DNA of 18,109 nucleotides from an uncultured Arcobacter sp. (GCA_913054415.1 CAJXII010000015.1:1-18109), one strand, 5' to 3'. Shown: positions 8,656-16,768, numbered from the stretch's first letter. Notes: a model not told the origin generated them from the sequence alone. Numbers and translations are program-made.

Positions 8656-9745
8656 TTAGCACCATATCAAGTATCTTAAATACTTTTGTATTTTGTTCTT
8701 GTGTTCCTATTGTTATACGAATAGCATTAAATCCATACCCCGTCATATCTCGCACAATAACCCCTTTTTCAAGTAGTTTTTGAGCTATATCTTTTGAAAA
8801 GTAGCCATCTAAATATATTGTGATAAAATTTGTATAGCTTGGAATATATTTAAAATTTTTAGATTTTGCATAATCCTCATATCTTTTCATTTGGATAAAA
8901 TTTTTCTCTATACAATCTTGAACAAACTGCTCATCTTTTAGTGCTTCAATAGCCCCTGCTAAAGTTAAAGTAGTAATATTAAATGGTGGTCTTAATTTAT
9001 ATAGATTTTGTATAATATCATCTTGTGCTATTCCATAACCAACTCTTAATCCACCTAAACCATAAGCTTTTGAAAAAGTTCCTAAATATATCACATTTGA
9101 ATATTTTGCTATCACTTCACTTGGATTAATTGCTTTTGCACCATCTTTATATGAAGCAAACTCTTGATAAGCACCATCAAGTACCACTAAAGTATTTTCA
9201 TCAACCTCATCCAAAAACTCATATACATCTTTTGCATCCAGACACTCCCCTAAAGGATTGTTTGGCAAACAAAGAAAAATTATATCAGCACCTTGATTTT
9301 TATAAATATCTCTAAACTGATCTAAATTATGCTCATCACTTTGAGTTTTAAGGATTGTTGCTCCTGTTTGTTTTGCATATATCTCATACATAGCAAATGT
9401 AGTTTTTGCCATAAGCACTTTACTTTTGCTATTGCATTTTGCATGAACACAAAACTCAATAACTTGATCTGAACCTGCTCCTATTATAATCTGATTTTCT
9501 TGAACACTAAATTTGTTTGCAAGTGCCTCTTTTAGCTCATACATCGAATCATCTGGATAGATACAAGCATTTACAGATACCTCTTGTAGTTTTTTTACTA
9601 CTTTATTGCTTGTACCATAAGGGTTTTCATTTGAAGCTAATTTTATAATATCCTCTTCTTTAACACCATATTCTCGCACAACTAACTCTATTGGTTTCCC
9701 TGCTTCATATACTTTTACATCATCTAAAGTTTTATTAAATATCAT
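8648..9745 (-). CDS. hisC: histidinol-phosphate aminotransferase
   Basis: HisC transfers an amino group from glutamate to imidazole-acetol phosphate in histidine synthesis. In bacteria with a pheA-hisC pair it may also serve aromatic amino acid transamination. The 365-residue fold-type I PLP enzyme shows LASNENPYG (36-44), GAGSDQVIE (89-97), PNNPLGE (161-167), LDGAYQEF (189-196), the PLP Lys226 in GTFSKAYGL, and GGLRVGYGI (231-239, Arg234). It overlaps pheA by 11 bp upstream and the phosphoribosyltransferase gene by 8 bp downstream. The pheA-hisC order is the same as in Campylobacter jejuni, and the context suggests a broad substrate range, which is inference. Confidence 0.93.
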   Translation of the reverse strand: MIFNKTLDDVKVYEAGKPIELVVREYGVKEEDIIKLASNENPYGTSNKVVKKLQEVSVNACIYPDDSMYELKEALANKFSVQENQIIIGAGSDQVIEFCVHAKCNSKSKVLMAKTTFAMYEIYAKQTGATILKTQSDEHNLDQFRDIYKNQGADIIFLCLPNNPLGECLDAKDVYEFLDEVDENTLVVLDGAYQEFASYKDGAKAINPSEVIAKYSNVIYLGTFSKAYGLGGLRVGYGIAQDDIIQNLYKLRPPFNITTLTLAGAIEALKDEQFVQDCIEKNFIQMKRYEDYAKSKNFKYIPSYTNFITIYLDGYFSKDIAQKLLEKGVIVRDMTGYGFNAIRITIGTQEQNTKVFKILDMVLND

Positions 9746-10814
9746 CTGCTTCCCTTACATAACTACCTAAGAATTTTATCTCATTTTTATATTTATTAAA
9801 TATTTGTGATACAGCTTTATCATCTTTGTGGGCATTAAATTCTATAAAAAATGTAGATAACCCACCAATAATATGCGATTTTATTTTAGTAAGATTTATT
9901 TTTGCTTTGTCAAAATCTTGTAAAAATCTCACTAATGCTCCAGCTTCATTTGATAACTGCACCAAAATAGATGTTTTATCATCTCCACTAACACCATTTT
10001 CAAAATCACTTATGATTAAAAACCTTGTTCTATTATTCCCTTTATCTTCAATATTTTCAAATAAAATAGGAAGATTATACATTTTTGCTCCTACAGATGA
10101 ACAAATCGCTGCACTATTTGGTTCTTTTGAAGCTATTTTTGCAGCTTTTGCTGTAGATTCTACAGGGATTAGCTCAATCTCATCAAGACCTAAATCTTCT
10201 AAAAACAAATGACACTGATCTAAAGCTATATCTTTTGAATATATTTTTTTAATATCTTTCACACTATCTACTGTTGTTGCCAAAACATGATGGATATCAA
10301 CCATCACCTCTGCTATGATTTTTAGGTTTGTTTGACTAAAACATGTAATGGTATCATTAACAATACCATTACTACTATTTTCTATAGGAACTACACCAAA
10401 CTTAGCTTTACCACTTGATACTTCTCTAAAAATACCTCGGATACTACCAATCGAAAGATATGAACTCATAGCTCCAAATCTACTTTCAGCAGCTTGATGT
10501 GTAAAACTTCCAGCAGGTCCTAAATATGCGATATTTTCAGGCAATTCCAAATTTCTACTAATTGCAAAAATCTCTAAAAACAGAGCCTCAATAGCATTTT
10601 TATTTAACAATCCATTTGTTTGATTTGAGATATTTTCAAGTCTTTGGATGATAGATTTTTCCCTTTCAGGTCGATATATTGCTCCACCACTTGTAGCTTT
10701 TACTTCACCCACTTTTTTAACTGTTTCCATTCTTTGATTTAAAAGAATTAAGATTTGATTATCTATCTCATCTAATTTATCTCTTAATTTACCTAATTGT
10801 ATCGCTTCATCCAT
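9735..10814 (-). CDS. pheA: bifunctional chorismate mutase / prephenate dehydratase
   Basis: PheA converts chorismate to prephenate and then phenylpyruvate, the committed route to phenylalanine. In the 359 residues a helical chorismate mutase domain (about 5-90; LRDKLDEIDNQI, Arg11, Lys39 region) is followed by prephenate dehydratase (about 94-270; YLGPAGSFTHQAA at 97-109, VPIENSSNG at 142-150, and the catalytic Thr in NRTRF at 261-265) and an ACT regulatory domain (about 282-355). In the ACT domain the GALV motif is kept (292-295), but the segment where the well-known ESRP motif should stand reads KSHI (312-315), so phenylalanine feedback may be altered. It starts 14 bases after the chemoreceptor stop, with AAAGGA as a ribosome site. 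Confidence 0.95.
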   Translation of the reverse strand: MDEAIQLGKLRDKLDEIDNQILILLNQRMETVKKVGEVKATSGGAIYRPEREKSIIQRLENISNQTNGLLNKNAIEALFLEIFAISRNLELPENIAYLGPAGSFTHQAAESRFGAMSSYLSIGSIRGIFREVSSGKAKFGVVPIENSSNGIVNDTITCFSQTNLKIIAEVMVDIHHVLATTVDSVKDIKKIYSKDIALDQCHLFLEDLGLDEIELIPVESTAKAAKIASKEPNSAAICSSVGAKMYNLPILFENIEDKGNNRTRFLIISDFENGVSGDDKTSILVQLSNEAGALVRFLQDFDKAKINLTKIKSHIIGGLSTFFIEFNAHKDDKAVSQIFNKYKNEIKFLGSYVREADDI

Positions 10815-10828
10815 CTTAGTTAAATCCT

Positions 10829-12679
10829 TTAAAATTTCTTCTCTTGTGCTTCATCTAATATCTCACTAGCAATCTTATTAGTTTCTATAGCAATAGTTTG
10901 CACATTTTGAATCATATTTGTGCTTTTGATTGTTTGTTGGTTAATCTGATTAATATTATCATTTATTTGAACTATTGATGATTGTTGATGGTGTGCCGCT
11001 TTAGTTACATTTTGAATTAGATCAATAGTTGAATTGATATGATTATTTAACTCTTCATACCCTTGAGTCATATTTTCAGATATCTCTTGTCCTGAGTTTG
11101 CTTTTGTTGTTGCTTTTTCAACTAAATCTTTTATCTCTTTTGCTGCTTCTGCACTTCGATTTGCAAGATTTCTAACCTCTTGAGCAACTACTGCAAAACC
11201 TTTTCCAGCTTCTCCTGCTGTTGCTGCTTCAATTGCTGCATTTAGAGATAAAATATTTGTTTGAAATGCTATCTCATCTATAATATTAATAGCCTCATTA
11301 ATAGAATTTACTTGTTGGAATATCTCTTGCATCTCAGATGTTGTTTGAGTAGCTAACTCTTGCCCTACTGATACTGCTTTGGTAACATTTTGAGCATATT
11401 GTGCCATAGATGTTGCATCTTTGGCAGTTTGATCTATTGCCGAAGTGATTTGAGATAACTGCTCTACACTATTTTCTAATTGAGCAGATTGTTTTTTTAA
11501 TAGATCTTGAACAGTAGTTACTGATTCTTCAAGATGTTGAGCATCTTGCTGTAATGATTGACCATTTTGAAGATTTGTTTTTGAAGATTTTGCTAAACTA
11601 TCTCCTAATGCATCAACTTTTTGAAATACCTCTTTCATAGTTCCTACTGTATTTCCTTTTGAGTTGATTCTTGAGATATAATTATTTTGATCATAATCAT
11701 TTAAAACATTCAATACTCTATTGAGATTATATCCAATAGCATCAATTAATTTATTTACTAAATTTCTTAAATCCTCCAACTCAGCACTATGAGCTTGAGA
11801 TTTAATCTGCACATCATAAATTCCTACTGAGGCTTTTTCGATTACCTCTTTTGCCTCACTAATGACCGCTTCATCTTTTTGCACACCCTTAACAGTTGCA
11901 TCTATATTTTTATTAACTGATTCTACAAGTTCACCTATTTCATCATTACTATATTGATCTATATGAGCTATATCATTTTTCTCTTTTTTGATATATCTAA
12001 AAAACATCTCGAGACCTTTTTGAAATGCTTCTATTGGCATAGTAGCTCGTCTTATTAACCATGTCATAAATAGTGTTACTAATATTAAGACTGCTATAGC
12101 TTGAACTACTAAATTATTTACAGTGCTATTAATAATAAAATCTGATTCTTTCAGATCAAATGTAAGATCCAGCACACCAATAACATCTCCTACATTCTCA
12201 TTTACATGACAATACAAACACTCTTTTTTTGCTATCATAGGTTTTAAAGATCTAATTGTGTGATGACCATTTTGATTTTTTTCTATAAGTTTATCTTTTT
12301 TTGTATTCATCACTTCTAAAATATCTTTATTGGTAATCTTTTTTTCAAGGGGAACAAATAGCTCTATAACTTTATCATTTTTAGCAACTACAAATTTTTT
12401 CAATCCAGGAATACTATCTCTTGCTTTTTGCTCAGCATCTTTAATAACCTCAATATCTCCTGTGTTCATAGCTGTTCGCAGATTTAAAAATATAGAATCA
12501 GTTAGCTGGTTTAAAGCCATCTTAGCATTATTTTTTGCTAGATCATCCATCCTATAAGCAGATGTAAAAACTGAAATTAAATTACTAATAACCAAAACCA
12601 ATATAGTTGGTGCAATAATTTTAGTTCTTATTCTCACTCTCCCAAATAAACCTTTTGTCATTTGATTTGTATTTTCCAT
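10829..12679 (-). CDS. methyl-accepting chemotaxis protein with periplasmic heme-c (CxxCH) sensor
   Basis: This is an inner-membrane chemoreceptor of 616 residues. Layout: cytoplasmic N-terminus, transmembrane segment about 20-41, periplasmic domain about 43-188, second transmembrane segment about 189-209, HAMP-like region about 210-265, a further helical region, and a cytoplasmic signalling hairpin whose tip EIAFQTNILSLNAAIEAA (469-486) and following GKGFAVVAQEVRNLA are diagnostic. The periplasmic domain contains CLYCH (154-158), a c-type heme attachment motif, within a PMIAKKECLYCHVN...GDVIGVLDLTFD context typical of DUF3365/Tll0287-like sensor domains. It may therefore sense redox state, oxygen, NO or a related ligand. 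Start ATG follows AGGAAA. It lies between lysA and pheA, 25 bp after lysA and 14 bp before pheA. Confidence 0.93.
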   Translation of the reverse strand: MENTNQMTKGLFGRVRIRTKIIAPTILVLVISNLISVFTSAYRMDDLAKNNAKMALNQLTDSIFLNLRTAMNTGDIEVIKDAEQKARDSIPGLKKFVVAKNDKVIELFVPLEKKITNKDILEVMNTKKDKLIEKNQNGHHTIRSLKPMIAKKECLYCHVNENVGDVIGVLDLTFDLKESDFIINSTVNNLVVQAIAVLILVTLFMTWLIRRATMPIEAFQKGLEMFFRYIKKEKNDIAHIDQYSNDEIGELVESVNKNIDATVKGVQKDEAVISEAKEVIEKASVGIYDVQIKSQAHSAELEDLRNLVNKLIDAIGYNLNRVLNVLNDYDQNNYISRINSKGNTVGTMKEVFQKVDALGDSLAKSSKTNLQNGQSLQQDAQHLEESVTTVQDLLKKQSAQLENSVEQLSQITSAIDQTAKDATSMAQYAQNVTKAVSVGQELATQTTSEMQEIFQQVNSINEAINIIDEIAFQTNILSLNAAIEAATAGEAGKGFAVVAQEVRNLANRSAEAAKEIKDLVEKATTKANSGQEISENMTQGYEELNNHINSTIDLIQNVTKAAHHQQSSIVQINDNINQINQQTIKSTNMIQNVQTIAIETNKIASEILDEAQEKKF

Positions 12680-12704
12680 GTTATTTCCTATAAATTATCA
12701 ACTT

Positions 12705-13919
12705 TTATAGATATTTTTCCTCTAAAGCAATCATATCTTCAAAAGTTTCTCTATCTCTAATAATTCTATCTTGATTATTTTCAATAGCTATCTCAGCAAC
12801 TCTACCTCTTGTATTATAGTTACTTGCCATAGTAAAACCGTAAGCACCTGCACTATGAATAACTACTAAATCATTATGCTCTGTTTGTGGCAACTCTATA
12901 TCTTTGGCAAAAAAATCACCACTTTCACACACAGGACCTACTAGATTACATTTTGATTTATTATCATTTTGATTTAAAACTTCTATCTTATGATAAGCAT
13001 TGTATAAACTTGGTCGAATTAGATCATTCATAGCACCATCAACAATTATAAATCTTTTATCACTATTGATTTTTTCATATAGCACTTTTGTAACAAAATA
13101 TCCACTATTTCCAACTATAAATCTACCAGGCTCACAAACTACAGTTATATCTAATCCAAATAAAGCTTCCAATATAGTTTGAGCATACTCATTTGTATCG
13201 ATAAGTTTTTCATCATCATAAACAATTCCAAGTCCACCACCAACATCAAAAAATTTCAACTCAATATCAAGAGCAGCTTTTAGATTTCTTACTAGATTGG
13301 CTACAATATTTACAGCTTCTTTAATAGGAGATAATTCTGTGAGCTGACTACCTATATGGCAATGTATCCCAATAGGATCTAAAAAATCGCTATTTTTTGC
13401 TTTGATATACATCCTTTTTGCTGTATTTATATCTACACCAAATTTATTCTCATGAAGTCCTGTTGAGATATATGGATGAGTTTGTGGATCTACATTTGGA
13501 TTTACTCTAATACTAATTCTTGCCTCTTTGTTTAACTCTTTTGCTAAAAGTTCAACTCTGTGTAACTCCGCTTCAGACTCTACATTTATCATAAGTATAT
13601 CTAACTCTAAAGCCTCTTTTATCTCATCGTCAGTTTTTCCTACACCACTAAAAATTATTTTGTATTTAGCAATACCAACTTTTAAAGCTCTTTTAACTTC
13701 ACCTATACTTACACAATCAGCTCCACTTCCTTGTTGAGCTAAATGTCGCACTACACTTAGATTTGAGTTTGCTTTGATCGCGTATGAAATCAATGATTTT
13801 CTAGCTTTAAAAGCTGTTTTTAATTCTTGATATTGTTTTGTAATATAATCAAAATCATAAACATAATAAGGAGTTTGATATTTTTGTGCTAAATTTTGAA
13901 AATCTATCTTATTTTCCAT
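12705..13919 (-). CDS. lysA: diaminopimelate decarboxylase
   Basis: LysA decarboxylates meso-diaminopimelate to L-lysine, the last step of lysine synthesis. The 404-residue fold-type III PLP enzyme has the PLP Lys49 in SYAIKANSN, HCHIGSQ (186-192), the phosphate-binding GGGLG (227-231), EPGRFIVG (263-270), the active-site CESGD (331-335) contributed across the dimer, and GAYGFTMASNYNTR (358-371). The start codon directly abuts the fabI stop (zero-base gap), so the ribosome site lies within the fabI end. A lysA-X-pheA-hisC order is known in Campylobacter jejuni with a different gene at X; here X is the chemoreceptor. Confidence 0.96.
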   Translation of the reverse strand: MENKIDFQNLAQKYQTPYYVYDFDYITKQYQELKTAFKARKSLISYAIKANSNLSVVRHLAQQGSGADCVSIGEVKRALKVGIAKYKIIFSGVGKTDDEIKEALELDILMINVESEAELHRVELLAKELNKEARISIRVNPNVDPQTHPYISTGLHENKFGVDINTAKRMYIKAKNSDFLDPIGIHCHIGSQLTELSPIKEAVNIVANLVRNLKAALDIELKFFDVGGGLGIVYDDEKLIDTNEYAQTILEALFGLDITVVCEPGRFIVGNSGYFVTKVLYEKINSDKRFIIVDGAMNDLIRPSLYNAYHKIEVLNQNDNKSKCNLVGPVCESGDFFAKDIELPQTEHNDLVVIHSAGAYGFTMASNYNTRGRVAEIAIENNQDRIIRDRETFEDMIALEEKYL

Positions 13920-14741
13920 CTATTTTCCATCCCAAGCAATAGTTTGTTTACCATCTTCATCAAATGAAACTGCTGGCATACCCATAATATTGTATCCACT
14001 ATCTACATAATGAACTTCCCCAGTTACTGCACTACTTAAATCACTAAGTAAATACATACCACTATTTCCAACCTCACTAGTTGTTACATTTTTTTTCAAA
14101 GGAGCATGAGCTTCATTCCATTTTAACATAAATCTAAACTCCCCAATTCCTGCAGCTGCAAGTGTTTTAATAGGACCAGCACTTATAGCATTTACTCTTA
14201 TGCCATCTTTTCCAAGATCCTCAGCAAGATATTTTACAGTCATCTCTAAAGCTGCTTTTGCTACACCCATTAGATTATAATTTGGTATATATTTTACCCC
14301 TCCATAGTATGTAAGTGTAAGGATACTACAACTATCACTCATAATAGGTTTTAAAACTTGAGCAACCTCTATTAAACTATACACAGATACATTCATAGCT
14401 ACTTCAAAAGCATTTTTACTAATATCTACAAATCTTCCACTTAATCCCTCTTTTGGAGCAAATGCTATAGAGTGAACTATAAAATCTATTTCTCCTAAAT
14501 CTTTTTCTAAAGACTCTTTTAAAGCTTTTATCTCATCAGGATTACTTACATCACATGGATATACATAATTTTCACTTCCAAATTCAGCTGCTATTGGCTC
14601 TACTCGTTTTTTTAAACTATCATTTAGATATGTAAATGCTATTGTTGCACCTTGTGCTGCACATTGCTTTGCTATTCCATAAGCTATAGATTTATTATTA
14701 GCAACTCCTAAAATTACACCTTTTTTACCATTCATTATCAT
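13920..14741 (-). CDS. fabI: enoyl-[acyl-carrier-protein] reductase (NADH)
   Basis: FabI catalyses the last reduction in each fatty-acid elongation cycle. This 273-residue short-chain dehydrogenase has the modified nucleotide loop GVANNKSIAYGIA (12-24), HSIAFAPKE (90-98), the catalytic pair Tyr155 and Lys162 (YNLMGVAK, Y-x6-K spacing typical of FabI), SAGPIKTLAA (187-196) and a C-terminal GYNIMG. Two in-frame ATGs lie at the start (M1 and M3). GGAG ends 6 bases before the first and 12 before the second, which favours the first. It lies 12 bp after the Uma2-family gene and abuts lysA. In Campylobacter jejuni fabI follows tpiA directly, so the linkage is partly preserved here. Confidence 0.96.
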   Translation of the reverse strand: MIMNGKKGVILGVANNKSIAYGIAKQCAAQGATIAFTYLNDSLKKRVEPIAAEFGSENYVYPCDVSNPDEIKALKESLEKDLGEIDFIVHSIAFAPKEGLSGRFVDISKNAFEVAMNVSVYSLIEVAQVLKPIMSDSCSILTLTYYGGVKYIPNYNLMGVAKAALEMTVKYLAEDLGKDGIRVNAISAGPIKTLAAAGIGEFRFMLKWNEAHAPLKKNVTTSEVGNSGMYLLSDLSSAVTGEVHYVDSGYNIMGMPAVSFDEDGKQTIAWDGK

Positions 14742-14753
14742 TTTTTTCTCCTA

Positions 14754-15293
14754 TTATTTATTTTTTTGCCATATAAAATCAAAATCAAATTCTATACTAC
14801 AACTATTTATATCAAAGGTATATTTTTCATTAAAAAAATCACCCTCTTTGATATATTTGCCATCTTTTAGTTTATAAACTTTTGCCGTTTTATTTTGGGG
14901 ATATACTATTGTATAATATTTTACACCCTCTTTTTCATATAGCTCAAATTTTAACTGTTCATCTCTTTTTGCAGATGATGGTGAAATAATTTCAAATATC
15001 AACGCAGGTGATCGTGTAATATAATCTTTAAATAATCCACAAACTACCATACAATCTGGACGAACGATAGTATCATCATAAAACTCCACATCTGTTTCAA
15101 AAAGTGCATAACAATTAGCACAATCATCCAAAGCTACATCTAACTGTCTTGCAATTTTCATACTTATATACTGATGTCCAAACATAGGTGATGGTGCCAT
15201 AGCATAAGGTTGCCCATAAATTAGCTCCCATTGTTTATCCCAATGTTTATAATCCTCTTTTGTATAATGTTCAATATACGCTAAGTTTGACAT
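14754..15293 (-). CDS. Uma2 family (DUF820) putative restriction-fold nuclease
   Basis: This 179-residue protein has the Uma2/DUF820 pattern: an early WELIYGQPYAMAPSP (22-36), HQYISMKIARQL (40-51), VRPDCMVVC (77-85, Asp80), ALIFEIISPSS (97-107, Glu101) and a Lys-containing DEQLKFELYEKEGVKYYTIV (111-130). This corresponds to the acidic pair and Lys of the PD-(D/E)xK nuclease fold. The family is very abundant in cyanobacteria and patchy elsewhere; its biological role is not established and many copies may not be active nucleases. A very strong AGGAGG ribosome site precedes the ATG. It is wedged between tpiA (9 bp) and fabI (12 bp), which suggests insertion into an older operon. Confidence 0.88.
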   Translation of the reverse strand: MSNLAYIEHYTKEDYKHWDKQWELIYGQPYAMAPSPMFGHQYISMKIARQLDVALDDCANCYALFETDVEFYDDTIVRPDCMVVCGLFKDYITRSPALIFEIISPSSAKRDEQLKFELYEKEGVKYYTIVYPQNKTAKVYKLKDGKYIKEGDFFNEKYTFDINSCSIEFDFDFIWQKNK

Positions 15294-15302
15294 AATATCC
15301 TC

Positions 15303-16016
15303 CTATTTTATTTTTGAAGCTATATCTATCATTTTTGTAAAACTTTCTACTTCCCACGAAGCTGTTCCAATTAATGCACCATCTACATTTGGTATATTTA
15401 ATATCTCATCTAAGTTTGCAGGTTTTACACTTCCACCATAAAGTAAAGGTTTATTGATCTTTTGTTTAATATTTTGATGCACTACTGTTATATCATCAGT
15501 TGTTGCAGTTACACCTGTTCCAATTGCCCAAACAGGCTCATAAGCTAAAATAAGATTTTCATAATCTAAATCGATACCCTCAAACTGCTCCCAAATATAA
15601 CTTAAAGTCTCAGTTAATCCAGACTCTTTTACATCAAGTGGCTCGCCGACACAATATATTATCTTATATCCTAACTCTTTGTAATAGTTATATTTTAAAG
15701 CTATATCTTTTTGTATTTCACCTAAAATATGTCGTCTTTCACTATGTCCAATTAAGATAGTTTTGATACCAAATTCATCTAATTGCTCTGTGCCTATCTC
15801 ACCTGTAAATGATCCATTTTTTGTAAAATAAGCATTTTGTGTCCCAATAAAAAGGTTTGAAACTGTATCAAAACTATCTAAAGCAGTAGCAGTTGGAAAA
15901 ATAAAAACTTGATTATTTATATTTTGTTGTTTTAGATAACTATCTACTTCATTGATAAACTTTTTAGTTGAAGCTCTTGTATGATTTGTTTTAAAATTAC
16001 TTGCGATTATTTTCAT
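15303..16016 (-). CDS. tpiA: triosephosphate isomerase
   Basis: TpiA interconverts dihydroxyacetone phosphate and glyceraldehyde 3-phosphate in glycolysis and gluconeogenesis. The 237-residue TIM barrel keeps the catalytic Asn7 and Lys9 (ASNFKTN), His91 (IGHSERR), Glu160 in AYEPVWAIGTG (158-168, including the mobile loop), and the phosphate-binding YGGSVKP (193-199) and GALIGTAS. It is slightly shorter than the 250-residue norm, which I believe is usual in this phylum. The ribosome site GGGA lies in the loop of a small AT-only inverted repeat just before the ATG. It is 55 bp downstream of crp; in the C. jejuni order pgk and gap would be immediately upstream. Confidence 0.96.
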   Translation of the reverse strand: MKIIASNFKTNHTRASTKKFINEVDSYLKQQNINNQVFIFPTATALDSFDTVSNLFIGTQNAYFTKNGSFTGEIGTEQLDEFGIKTILIGHSERRHILGEIQKDIALKYNYYKELGYKIIYCVGEPLDVKESGLTETLSYIWEQFEGIDLDYENLILAYEPVWAIGTGVTATTDDITVVHQNIKQKINKPLLYGGSVKPANLDEILNIPNVDGALIGTASWEVESFTKMIDIASKIK

Positions 16017-16032
16017 AAAATATCCCTATTTT
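16017..16032 (-). promoter_or_regulatory. small hairpin presenting the tpiA ribosome site
   Basis: On the minus strand AAAATA, GGGA and TATTTT are contiguous and end directly before the tpiA ATG. The 6-bp AT-only stem would place the Shine-Dalgarno-like GGGA in the loop. The stem is weak and could be chance in AT-rich DNA. Confidence 0.25.
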
Positions 16033-16071
16033 GATTTTAGTCTCTTTAGGTAATATTTTATCTAAAAATTA

Positions 16072-16740
16072 TTAAATATCTAATTTATCAAGTAGATTTT
16101 GGAAATTTTTAACAATAATTTTTTTTCTTGATATTTCAATAATACCATCTTTTTTTAAAGATTGTAAAGTTCTATTGACAACTTTTCTAACACTTCCTAC
16201 CATAGAAGCTATATCATCATGTTTGAGATTGTCAATAATATGTAGTTTTGGCTTACCATTTATATCAACTTTGGTAAATTTAGCAAATAGTTGCACAACC
16301 CTTTGATACACATCATATACAGATAAACTAACTGCTAGATTCTCCATAGATTTTAATTTAGAAGCTAAATAAGCATAAAAATATTGTTTAAACTCATTAT
16401 CTTTATCTATCATATTTCTAACATCTACTAATGGAACTTGAACTAAATGTGTAGCTTCTAAAACTTCAGAAATATATTGATTAGGATTTGAATCCAAAAG
16501 AGATACTACATCAAACATATCTCCTCTTGTAAGTATATATAAAGTTTGCTCTTTTGCTGTATCTATATTAAGATCGTAAATTTTGATTTTGCCATCTAGG
16601 ACAAAATAGAAATATTTTGCAGTATCGACACTATTTAGAGGATCTTCCCCCACATCAAAAAAAAGCTCTTTTTGGTTGATTAATGTAGCAGGAGTATTGC
16701 CGATTTTTTTTAAAACTAATTGTGTATTATCTCTGTTCAT
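16072..16740 (-). CDS. Crp/Fnr family transcriptional regulator
   Basis: This 222-residue regulator has an N-terminal cyclic-nucleotide-type sensor barrel (about 20-110; YFYFVLDGKIKIYD, RGDMFDVVSLL), a dimerization helix (about 113-140) and a C-terminal winged helix with HDDIASMVGSVRKVVNRTLQSLKKDGII (174-201) as the DNA-reading part. There is no cysteine in the whole protein, so it cannot be an iron-sulfur Fnr-type oxygen sensor; the ligand is unknown. The recognition stretch SVRKVVNR differs from the classical Crp SRETVGR and Fnr versions. It lies between hsp20 (28 bp) and tpiA (55 bp). No Shine-Dalgarno sequence is evident, and the start codon sits in the loop of a long inverted repeat. ATG at 16740 is the only plausible start I see, since no in-frame ATG occurs before the conserved barrel. 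Confidence 0.9.
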   Translation of the reverse strand: MNRDNTQLVLKKIGNTPATLINQKELFFDVGEDPLNSVDTAKYFYFVLDGKIKIYDLNIDTAKEQTLYILTRGDMFDVVSLLDSNPNQYISEVLEATHLVQVPLVDVRNMIDKDNEFKQYFYAYLASKLKSMENLAVSLSVYDVYQRVVQLFAKFTKVDINGKPKLHIIDNLKHDDIASMVGSVRKVVNRTLQSLKKDGIIEISRKKIIVKNFQNLLDKLDI

Positions 16741-16758
16741 ACAGAATAATACACAATT
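16718..16758 (-). promoter_or_regulatory. long inverted repeat centred on the crp start codon
   Basis: AATTGTGTATTAT (16718-16730) is exactly inverted as ATAATACACAATT (16746-16758). Inside that, TCTGT (16732-16736) is inverted as ACAGA (16741-16745), with a single unpaired C at 16731. The four central bases (16737-16740, ATGA on the minus strand) contain the crp start codon. As RNA this is an 18-bp stem with one bulge and a tetraloop holding AUG. As DNA it is a 41-base dyad that could be an operator. Four of the 18 pairs are G-C. The pairing is read directly; the function is inference. Confidence 0.7.
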
Positions 16759-16768
16759 TTAACTAAAA

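Noticed and set aside
9826..10212. A 128-codon open frame on the plus strand inside pheA.
   Set aside because: It is antisense to a clearly functional PheA, has no recognisable domain or ribosome site, and its residues mirror pheA codon bias. The same applies to antisense frames within ruvA (189-473), the helicase gene (2807-3085), bioF (5955-6155), hisC, the chemoreceptor gene and lysA.
14453..14482. Ala at the FabI position where E. coli has Gly93, a site of triclosan-resistance mutations.
   Set aside because: Ala is the natural residue in many triclosan-sensitive FabI enzymes, for example Staphylococcus aureus, so it does not indicate resistance.
16704..16711. A run of eight T (A on the coding strand) near the start of crp, and a similar run at the dxs end near 6375-6382, as possible phase-variation tracts.
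   Set aside because: Runs of this length are common in DNA this AT-rich, and phase variation in this phylum mainly uses long G or C tracts, none of which are present.
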